Source of the DNA: Deltaproteobacteria bacterium
GTDB lineage: Bacteria; Myxococcota_A; UBA796; UBA2385
DNA: 64,000 nucleotides
Assembly (NCBI GenBank): GCA_018401435.1
Contig: JAGYJW010000028.1
Coordinates: forward strand, 1 to 64,000
Direction: 5' to 3'
Made by a program: the position numbers and the translations under genes
Shown here: positions 58,085 through 64,000 of the stretch, piece by piece
Position numbering within the stretch: the stretch's first letter is position 1
Layout: the number at the start of each line of letters is the position of its first letter
The notes under the pieces: model-generated
What the model saw: only the letters and a program-made list of their open reading frames with translations
What the model was told of the DNA's origin: nothing
The model's database searches: none

Positions 58085-59404
58085 TCAGCGAGGCAGGCTG
58101 AAGCGGTCGATGACCTCGCCGGACAGGCCGCGCACCACGAACTCGATGCTATCCGGGCCAAAATCGGCGATGATGTAGTGCTCTTGGGGGCTGGCCACCG
58201 CGCCGAACCACTCGCCCTCGACATTGGTGTAGAGCGGCGCGCCTGCTCCGCCAGAGACCAGGTAGACCGTGCCTTGTCCCGGCTCGACCTGGCGCCCGTT
58301 GGCGATGGGCACGCTGCGCTCGTAGATGTGGTTGTGCCCAGCCAGAACGAAGTCCACGCCGTTGTTCTCAAAGATCGGCGACCAGTCCAGCCTCAGGTCC
58401 AGATCCGAGCCGTGGGTGGTGCAGGTGGAGTAGGCCGGCTGGTGATGCAGGGCGATCCGCGTGGGCGCTGCGCTCGCGGCCAGCTCGCGCTCCAGAAACT
58501 GCGCCTGGGTGGTGGAGATGCTGTTGGAATCCCGCACCGTGTCGTTGAGGGCCAGGATCAGGGCGTCCCCCCAGTCCACCGCGAAGTACTCTTCGGGCTC
58601 GGGCAGGGACCACAGCGCGAAGTAGTGCTGGGCCAGGAATTCGTGGTTGCCGTGGGCGGGCACCAGGATGCGCCGCGCCAGGATGTCCCCCGTGGCCTCG
58701 AACCAGCGGTCCCACTCCTCCTGGTTGACGCCCAGCTCGACCATATCGCCCGAGAAGAGGATGAGGTCGGGCTGGTGGCTGTCCATGGCCGCGAGCAGGC
58801 TGGCCCAGGTGGCATAGGCCCCGCGGCTATCGCCGGCCATGGCCACCCGGAAGCTGCTGAAGCTGCCCGGGGCGCCCGGCGTGGTGAAGCTGTAGATCGG
58901 CGACCAGGCGCCCTGTCCGCCCACCCGGTAGCTGTAGGTGGTGCCGGGCGTCAGGCGCTCGCACAGGCGCACCTCGTGCACGCGGTTGGGACCCTCGCCC
59001 ACCACGCCGCCCCCATAGAGGAAGCTCGCGCCCTCAACCTGCTCGGCATTGTCGGGAAAGCCGTCGGCAGGCCCGAACTCGACCAGGGACGAGAGCGTGG
59101 CCGTGTCGGTATTCCACACCATCGACACGCTGCGGGACAGGTCGCGTTCGGGGATGCCCAGGTGCACGGAATAGGGCGTGGGCGCGGCCCCCAGGCTGGC
59201 TTGATGGGGGGTGGCCGGCAGGGGCTGCCCCGGCAGGTTGCCGGTGGGCACCCAGATCTCGGTCTGGCAGGCGGTGGTCTGGGGATGCACCGACGGGCCG
59301 CCCGTGTCTTCGGGGTAGAAGTCGATGCAGCCCGCTGCCAACAGCAGGACGAGCGCGGGGCCGCCATTCAGGCAGGGGATGAAAGCAGTCCGGCCGGGGC
59401 CCAT
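58085..59404 (-). CDS. Purple acid phosphatase-like metallophosphoesterase lipoprotein
   Basis: 439 residues with a lipobox (LVLLLAAGC, Cys26). An N-terminal fibronectin-III-like domain ([20 protein letters not shown] ... [23 protein letters not shown]) precedes the metallophosphoesterase core: [46 protein letters not shown] and [12 protein letters not shown], which supply the two-metal ligands in purple-acid-phosphatase order. It should release phosphate from organic esters outside the cell. The next gene upstream, on the same strand, is an OprO/P-like porin, consistent with phosphate scavenging (inferred). GGAG precedes the start by about seven bases. Confidence 0.92.
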   Translation of the reverse strand: MGPGRTAFIPCLNGGPALVLLLAAGCIDFYPEDTGGPSVHPQTTACQTEIWVPTGNLPGQPLPATPHQASLGAAPTPYSVHLGIPERDLSRSVSMVWNTDTATLSSLVEFGPADGFPDNAEQVEGASFLYGGGVVGEGPNRVHEVRLCERLTPGTTYSYRVGGQGAWSPIYSFTTPGAPGSFSSFRVAMAGDSRGAYATWASLLAAMDSHQPDLILFSGDMVELGVNQEEWDRWFEATGDILARRILVPAHGNHEFLAQHYFALWSLPEPEEYFAVDWGDALILALNDTVRDSNSISTTQAQFLERELAASAAPTRIALHHQPAYSTCTTHGSDLDLRLDWSPIFENNGVDFVLAGHNHIYERSVPIANGRQVEPGQGTVYLVSGGAGAPLYTNVEGEWFGAVASPQEHYIIADFGPDSIEFVVRGLSGEVIDRFSLPR

Positions 59405-59415
59405 GATCGGCTCCA

Positions 59416-59452
59416 GGGTGGATCAGCAGGGTGGATCAGCAGGGTGGATCAG
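59416..59452 (+). repeat. Three tandem copies of a 13-base unit GGGTGGATCAGCA
   Basis: Copies lie at 59416-59428, 59429-59441 and 59442-59452 (last one partial). On the minus strand the porin stop TGA falls in the first copy read, and the other copies extend toward the phosphatase start. Possibly a small regulatory or slippage array between the two genes. Confidence 0.75.
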
Positions 59453-60645
59453 AAGGTGAAGTGGCCGGCCAGGGCGACCCGGTCATTGGCCACGGGCTGG
59501 CCTTCCCTTTCCTGAATATGGCCAAAGACAAGCTGCAGGCGCAGATCGTGGGCGGATTGGAACCAGGGCTGACCCGCATAGAGCCCCAGACCGCCCTCCC
59601 AGATCCGCTGGCCCTGGCTGGGATCGGTGGGACCCGACAGCGGCAGGGTCGCGGTGATCGGCGCGAATGCGTCCATATCCTCGAAACGGGCCAGCAGCGC
59701 GAGGTGATCGCCCAGCTTGGGGATGAAGTAGCCCGCCTGTATATAGGCGCTGCGGGCGGTGAAGTCGGCGATGCTGGGGTCCTGCCAGTCGTTGAACTGG
59801 TGCAACCACTCGGCCTGCAGGGTCAGGCCGCGCCAATGGCCCATCAGCTCGGCGTTGTGGCCCAGGGTGCCCAGCTCCTGGCCCTCGGGCCCCACCACGT
59901 TGAGGTGCGCGGCATAACCAAGGGAGAAGGTAGCATCCATCGCAGAAGGCAGCAGCTCGCTGTCTGCGCCGGGCCCCCCCAAGGGGCTGACCGAGATCCG
60001 CCCCACCCACAACATCTTGCGGTTGACATTGCCCAGGCGGTTGGCGCCCTCGCCATTGAAAGAGGCCAGGGCCCACTCCAGGCGATGCTCGGGCAAGAAA
60101 CCAAAGAGCATGGCGCCCATCTCGCGCCCGGGCTCCAGGCGCTGCAAGGCGGCGCGTTCGGGAAAGAGCGTCTGGCGATCCGATACCAGCCAGGTGCGGC
60201 TGACCGGGGCCTTGAACTGGCCCGCCCGCAGCTGCAGCCAGGGGCGCAACCAGAGGTCGAGGAAGACGTCGGCGAGCAGGGCCTCGGGCACCAGCTCCGT
60301 GCTCATCTTGGGGTGGATGCCCCATCCCCGGCCATAGGCGGCATCGCCCCAGCGATCGACCTGGGGCGCGCCGCCCCGCAGGGTGGTCAGGGTCGCATCG
60401 ATCTCCAGCCGCGCGCGGGCCACCTGAAAGCCCACCTCGCCCGTCGCGCCGGCCACGGGGTCTTCGGGGATGCGCAAGGCGCGGGGCTGGACGAAGCCGC
60501 CCACATCCACGGCCACCTGGTCGAAGCCGGCCTCGGGGCGGGCGTCCAGCAGCTCCAGGGCCTGGGCCGGACGGCGCAGGGCGAGCAGGGCGAGGGTGGG
60601 CCCCAGCACGAGGACGCGGCGCGGCCAGGGGGCGCGTGGGCCCAT
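59449..60645 (-). CDS. Outer-membrane porin, OprO/OprP (phosphate-selective) type
   Basis: 398 residues. A signal peptide (RRVLVLGPTLALLALRRPAQA) is followed by an amphipathic beta-barrel with alternating strands: FQVARARLEIDATLTTL, AYGRGWGIHPKMSTELVPEALLADVFLDLWLRPWLQLRAGQFKAPVSRTWL, EWLHQFNDWQ and the terminal aromatic VALAGHFTF. The R-x-G-Q-F-K-x-P-x-S block is characteristic of OprO/OprP porins, which pass phosphate or pyrophosphate. Specificity here is inferred. It stands 44 bases upstream of the phosphatase gene on the same strand, so the two likely form a unit; three 13-bp repeats separate them. Confidence 0.86.
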   Translation of the reverse strand: MGPRAPWPRRVLVLGPTLALLALRRPAQALELLDARPEAGFDQVAVDVGGFVQPRALRIPEDPVAGATGEVGFQVARARLEIDATLTTLRGGAPQVDRWGDAAYGRGWGIHPKMSTELVPEALLADVFLDLWLRPWLQLRAGQFKAPVSRTWLVSDRQTLFPERAALQRLEPGREMGAMLFGFLPEHRLEWALASFNGEGANRLGNVNRKMLWVGRISVSPLGGPGADSELLPSAMDATFSLGYAAHLNVVGPEGQELGTLGHNAELMGHWRGLTLQAEWLHQFNDWQDPSIADFTARSAYIQAGYFIPKLGDHLALLARFEDMDAFAPITATLPLSGPTDPSQGQRIWEGGLGLYAGQPWFQSAHDLRLQLVFGHIQEREGQPVANDRVALAGHFTF

Positions 60646-60788
60646 GGAGCCTCCAAGGTGGTCCGCGCAGCATGCCCGGCCTCGGTGGCGTTGGCGTGAC
60701 GGCGGTCAGATACGACCTTCCGCGCCCGGGTCGTGGACAGCGGCGACGCGGAGTGGCTAGGTGGAGGAGCGCGCCGACTGGAGCCCCT

Positions 60789-61337
60789 GTGTCCCGCCCT
60801 CACACCTCGACCTCCCGCCTGCTTGGCGGCCTGGCCGCCGCGGCGCTGTCCGGGCCGGGATGCGCCTCCACCACTGTGGTCTTCACGCCCGCAGACGACC
60901 CCATCCCCCTGCTTCAGGGGGAATTGGAGGCGGCCGAAGAGCGCATCGACCTCGCGATCTACACCTTCAACTACCCGCCCATCGCCGACATGCTGGTAGT
61001 GGCGAAGCTGCGGGGCGTCAAGGTGCGGGTGATCGCCGATGCCGGCCAGAGCTACCCCCCCGCCAGCGAAGGCGGCGGCGCCATCGGCCAGGCCGATCTG
61101 CTGGCCGATCTGGAGAGCGAGGGCATCCCGGTCTGCCGCCGCGGCGGCGAAGACGGCGGCATCATGCACCACAAATTCGCCGTGGTGGACCGGCGAACCG
61201 TGGTGACCGGCTCCTACAACTTCACCGAATCCGCCACGCTGCGGAACCTCGAGAACCTGCTCGTCCTGTCGGATCCGACGCTGGCGGTGCAATATGCCGA
61301 CGCCTTTGACGGGCTGTGGAGCTGCAATGGGCAATGA
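60789..61337 (+). CDS. PLD-like (HKD) nuclease-family lipoprotein
   Basis: 182 residues from the GTG at 60789 (GGAG five bases upstream). A signal peptide with a Cys at its end (LLGGLAAAALSGPGC, Cys25) suggests a lipoprotein. LLQGELEAAEERIDLAIYTFNYPPIADMLVVAKLRGVKVRVIADAGQS is the N-terminal PLD strand/helix module, and the HKD motif is HHKFAVVDRRTVVTGSYNFTESA (H-x-K-x4-D, then G-S-x-N). The size and single HKD fit dimeric Nuc-type endonucleases of phospholipase D superfamily. It overlaps the next gene by 11 bases. Predicted to act on DNA outside the inner membrane. Confidence 0.88.
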   Translation: MSRPHTSTSRLLGGLAAAALSGPGCASTTVVFTPADDPIPLLQGELEAAEERIDLAIYTFNYPPIADMLVVAKLRGVKVRVIADAGQSYPPASEGGGAIGQADLLADLESEGIPVCRRGGEDGGIMHHKFAVVDRRTVVTGSYNFTESATLRNLENLLVLSDPTLAVQYADAFDGLWSCNGQ

Positions 61338-63582
61338 CAGGGCCTGGATGGGCCTGGGGCTGCTGGTCGGGCTGGCGCTGGCGCCCCGTTCGGCAGAGGC
61401 GCGGGTCTACCCGATCCCGATCCTCGCCGACACCGAGGACGATCTGCGCCTGTTGATCGAGGACGGCGTGCTGGATCCCGACGACTTCGAGACCCTGCTG
61501 GAGCTGCTCAGCAACCCGGTGGATCTGAACCGGGCCAACAAGAACCAGGTCTATGACCTGCCCGGCGTGTCCTTGAAGCTGGCCGGCGCCATCGTCGACG
61601 ACCGCAGGGCCAACGGCCCCTTTGCCTCTCAGGCCGACCTGGCCCGGGTGCCCGGGGTCACCGACGAGATCGTCGCACAGGCCCGGCTCTTTGCCTATGC
61701 CGAGCCCCGCCCCGACAAGCCTCGCCTGGAGGATCTGCGCACCAACCTGAAGATGCGCGGCTCCTACTTCATCCAGGATCGAAGCACGTTCTCAGCCTCG
61801 CAGACCAGCTCCAACAGCACCGAGGAGCTGGGCTATGGCAGGTTGCCCCAGAGCTATGTGGCCACCCGGGTAGAGCACCCCTGGGGCTTCGAAGCGGGCT
61901 TTGTCGGCCTGCAACGAGAGGCGGTGGTGCGGGCGGCCTATAGCCCCGCCGACCAGGCCATCTACGCGGATTGGGGCTACCCGGCCCTGCAGCTGGGGCG
62001 CCTGTGGGGATCGGTCGAGCGGGGGCGCTACTCGGCCATCGCCGGGCACTACACCGCCGGCTTCGGCCTGGGCATCACCTTTGACAGCACCAACCGCACC
62101 CGGCCCCAGGGCTGGTACCCCGACATGGCGGTGAACACCGACATCGAAGACGGCGACTTCCGCCTGCGCCAGGCCCTGGTCGGCGTATCGGGTCGGGTGG
62201 AGGATGTGCCCCTGGGCAGCCTGCTGCTGGAATCGACGGCCTTCGTGTCTTCACGAACCCCGGACGTCTACCAGTACCATATGGCCGTCACTGGCGATGA
62301 AGCCTTCGATCCCGACTCGCCCGACCTCAGCTCCCCCCGTGTCTTCATTGACGGCTACAAGGCCGCCTACATCACCATACCCAACGCCTACCGCGAGAAC
62401 CTGGTGGGCCTCAACACCGAGCTGAGCGCGCGGGGCAGCACCCGCTTCGGGCTGACCGGCTGGATGGGCTTCTACGACAAGACCGCCCTGGACGGCACCC
62501 CCGACAACGAGGAGTGGTATGTGCGGCAGCGGGTGGCCGACGACAACCAGTTCGGCGCCTTTGGGGCCTATGCGGGCCACAGCGTCGGCGGATTCGACTT
62601 CACGGGCGAGTATGCACGCAGCCTGTCGGGGGGCAACGCCGTCCAGCTGATGGCGCTCTATGACGACGGGCCCGCCGAGATCGAGCTTTCGGCGCGGCAT
62701 TTCGATACGACCTATGACAACCCCCACGCCCGCGGCATCGCCGCCGCCGACGTCTACCGGGGCTTCCGCGACCGCGACGAGCAGGGCCTTCGGTTGCGCA
62801 CCGAGATCAAGCCGACCAAGATCTTCAAGACCCGCTGGATGGTGGACGCCTGGAAGAACCTCAGCACCGACCGCGCCAACCTCGAGGTCTTCGGCCGGGT
62901 GCAGCTGGATCCCCAGAAGTGGCTGATGCTGGCCGCAATGGCCGACCACCGCAACCGCGACCTGGCCAACAACGGGCGCACCCGCATCTATGGCGGGGAC
63001 TACGCCGACCAGTTTGCCGACGCGGGGGACTTTGACGAAGACGTCACCGTGATCACCGACGACACCAACATTGTCGATGGGGCAGGGTCGCGAAACTACT
63101 GGGCCCTGCAGACCCGCTTCTCGCTGATTCCGGCCACCCAGCTGGAGCTGTTCTACCGGCGGGTCTACGAAGACGCCGGGCTGGTCTACCCCCAAGGGGG
63201 CGAGATCTGCGAGCCGGGCTTCCAGATTGGCACCGCAAGCTGGGCCAAGGTGCGGGTCAAACCCACCGACAGCACCACCTTGACGGTGCGCTGGCGCTAC
63301 TGGGACGATGATGTGCATGGCAGCAAGGGCGACCGCTTCACCGACGGCTACCTGCAGGCCCAACAAAAGATCAACAAGACCTGGTCCGCGACCCTGCGGG
63401 GCGGCCTCCTCTTTGACCTGGTGGACCTGCCAGCGGAGTGGGCCGATGCCTGCAAGCTGGTGGGCCGGCCCGACCTCGAGGCCGCCTGTGGGGTGACCGT
63501 GGACACCGACACCGCGCTCTCGGCCGCCAAGAAAAAGCCCGAGGCGCTCATTCTGGCCACGGTGGAGGCGCGCTTCCGATGA
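61327..63582 (+). CDS. Helix-hairpin-helix protein fused to an outer-membrane beta-barrel
   Basis: 751 residues from the ATG at 61327. A signal peptide (MGLGLLVGLALAPRSAEA) is followed at about residues 55-120 by two ComEA-like HhH motifs: NPVDLNRANKNQVYDLPGVSLKLAGAIVDDRRANGPFASQADLARVPGVTDEIVAQARLF. Residues about 135-751 have alternating strand character with many aromatics (RGSYFIQDRSTF; GRYSAIAGHYTAGFGLGITF; QLELFYRRVYEDAGLVY; KTWSATLRGGLLFDLVDL) and no membrane helices, as in a large outer-membrane beta-barrel. HhH motifs bind double-stranded DNA non-specifically. It overlaps the PLD lipoprotein (11 bases) and the LTD gene (4 bases). A DNA-binding outer-membrane role is inferred. Confidence 0.8.
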   Translation: MGNDRAWMGLGLLVGLALAPRSAEARVYPIPILADTEDDLRLLIEDGVLDPDDFETLLELLSNPVDLNRANKNQVYDLPGVSLKLAGAIVDDRRANGPFASQADLARVPGVTDEIVAQARLFAYAEPRPDKPRLEDLRTNLKMRGSYFIQDRSTFSASQTSSNSTEELGYGRLPQSYVATRVEHPWGFEAGFVGLQREAVVRAAYSPADQAIYADWGYPALQLGRLWGSVERGRYSAIAGHYTAGFGLGITFDSTNRTRPQGWYPDMAVNTDIEDGDFRLRQALVGVSGRVEDVPLGSLLLESTAFVSSRTPDVYQYHMAVTGDEAFDPDSPDLSSPRVFIDGYKAAYITIPNAYRENLVGLNTELSARGSTRFGLTGWMGFYDKTALDGTPDNEEWYVRQRVADDNQFGAFGAYAGHSVGGFDFTGEYARSLSGGNAVQLMALYDDGPAEIELSARHFDTTYDNPHARGIAAADVYRGFRDRDEQGLRLRTEIKPTKIFKTRWMVDAWKNLSTDRANLEVFGRVQLDPQKWLMLAAMADHRNRDLANNGRTRIYGGDYADQFADAGDFDEDVTVITDDTNIVDGAGSRNYWALQTRFSLIPATQLELFYRRVYEDAGLVYPQGGEICEPGFQIGTASWAKVRVKPTDSTTLTVRWRYWDDDVHGSKGDRFTDGYLQAQQKINKTWSATLRGGLLFDLVDLPAEWADACKLVGRPDLEAACGVTVDTDTALSAAKKKPEALILATVEARFR

Positions 63583-64000
63583 CCCCTCTCACCCTCAGCT
63601 TCGCGCTCCTGCTCGCTGCCCAGGCCGCTCCCCCCGCCGTGGGCGATGTGGTCTTCACCGAGATCCACCCGCGGGCCAGCCCCAGCTACTGCGAGTGGTT
63701 CGAGGTGGGCAATGCGGCAGGTGCCCCCGTCGAACTCGACGGCTGCTATATCGCCTGGCAAGGCGAGACCTCCCGCTTGGCCGAGCTGGACGGCTTCAGC
63801 CTGTCCGCCGGCCAGACCGCAGCAAACCCCGCGATCATCGGCCGAGACACCGACTCCTGCAAGGACGACGACAGCGCGCCCTTGGATTGTGTCGCATGGG
63901 CCGAACCCGAGCGACTGACCTGCACGGCCCCAGTAGATATCGCCGTGCCCGGCATCAGCGTCACCGACAGCGTGCGCGGCAGCCTGTGCATCGCTTGCGG
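63579..64000 (+). CDS. Secreted lamin-tail-domain (LTD) protein, 5' part (runs off window)
   Basis: Open frame from ATG 63579 to the window edge (140 codons); not in the ORF track because no stop occurs. A signal peptide (MTPLTLSFALLLAAQAAP) precedes an LTD-like fold: VGDVVFTEIHPRASPSYCEWFEVGNAAGAPVELDGCYIAWQGETSRLAELDGF, the I/V-x-x-E-x-x-P, W-F-E-x-x-N and L-x-G-x-x-I pattern of lamin-tail domains found in many secreted nucleases and surface proteins. Four to six Cys suggest disulfides. The ATG overlaps the stop of the HhH-barrel gene (ATGA), so it belongs to the same operon. What follows the domain is outside the window. Confidence 0.75.
   Translation, partial: MTPLTLSFALLLAAQAAPPAVGDVVFTEIHPRASPSYCEWFEVGNAAGAPVELDGCYIAWQGETSRLAELDGFSLSAGQTAANPAIIGRDTDSCKDDDSAPLDCVAWAEPERLTCTAPVDIAVPGISVTDSVRGSLCIAC

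Overview
The window reads as a contiguous, very GC-rich (about 70 % by eye) bacterial chromosome segment with dense coding and no intergenic gap above about 300 bases. Several things point to a myxobacterium-like organism (Myxococcota, former Deltaproteobacteria): acidic Cys-flanked DNDGDG metal-binding repeats of the MopE type, an FG-GAP lipoprotein, a Ser/Thr kinase joined to an AAA ATPase, a secreted caspase-like peptidase, and at least nine lipoproteins with clear lipoboxes. I see no rRNA, tRNA, CRISPR array, transposase, integrase or phage genes. The phylum is an inference.

Layout. 1-1063: end of a TPR protein and a START-like secreted protein. 1074-4625 (-): ECF sigma factor, membrane anti-sigma factor and secreted caspase in one overlapping operon. 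4712-5600: DUF1801 and GNAT proteins. 5619-7004 (-): MATE exporter. 7107-9112: zinc-ribbon protein and a CRTISO/RetSat-like flavoprotein. 9125-14929 (-): thrS, a three-gene ABC-2 exporter and an amidase, closely spaced. 14999-17419 (-): OmpA-like protein, orphan protein and 2Fe-2S ferredoxin. 17466-18905: M17 aminopeptidase. 18919-26553 (-): secreted DUF protein, a 1249-residue periplasmic/membrane/ATPase protein, an MscS channel, a second FAD oxidoreductase and a LON-domain protein. 26641-29281: radical SAM and SGNH hydrolase. 29294-33874: HTH protein and amylase lipoprotein (-), VolA-like lipase (+). 33920-37627: kinase/AAA protein and methyltransferase. 37646-40068: membrane protein, DGT-repeat lipoprotein and hemF. 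40093-43830: two divergent acidic repeat lipoproteins. 43841-49360: Dam methylase, CDF exporter, TPR protein and a second MATE. 49541-53696: RRM protein, sulfatase-TPR lipoprotein, a frameshifted lipoprotein and a VOC protein. 53699-54945: MqsA/DUF4258-type toxin-antitoxin module between 17-bp direct repeats. 54930-58023 (-): pntAB. 58085-60645 (-): purple-acid-type phosphatase and OprO/P-like porin. 60789-64000: PLD-like lipoprotein, HhH beta-barrel and lamin-tail protein as overlapping genes.

Strongest candidates for an undescribed system: (i) a split MscK-like unit in which a signal peptide/coiled-coil/multi-TM/P-loop ATPase protein is coupled to a separate MscS channel; (ii) an outer-membrane cluster of HKD nuclease, helix-hairpin-helix barrel and lamin-tail protein that could capture extracellular DNA; (iii) a sigma/anti-sigma/caspase operon; (iv) a toxin-antitoxin module flanked by a copy of the pntB 3' end.

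Five loci carry apparent frameshifts or in-frame stops (kinase/AAA, DGT lipoprotein, RRM protein tail, lipoprotein at 52.4 kb, DUF4258 toxin). Several sit in GC-rich repeats, so assembly error must be excluded before calling them pseudogenes. All function calls come from reading the translations; no database search was run.
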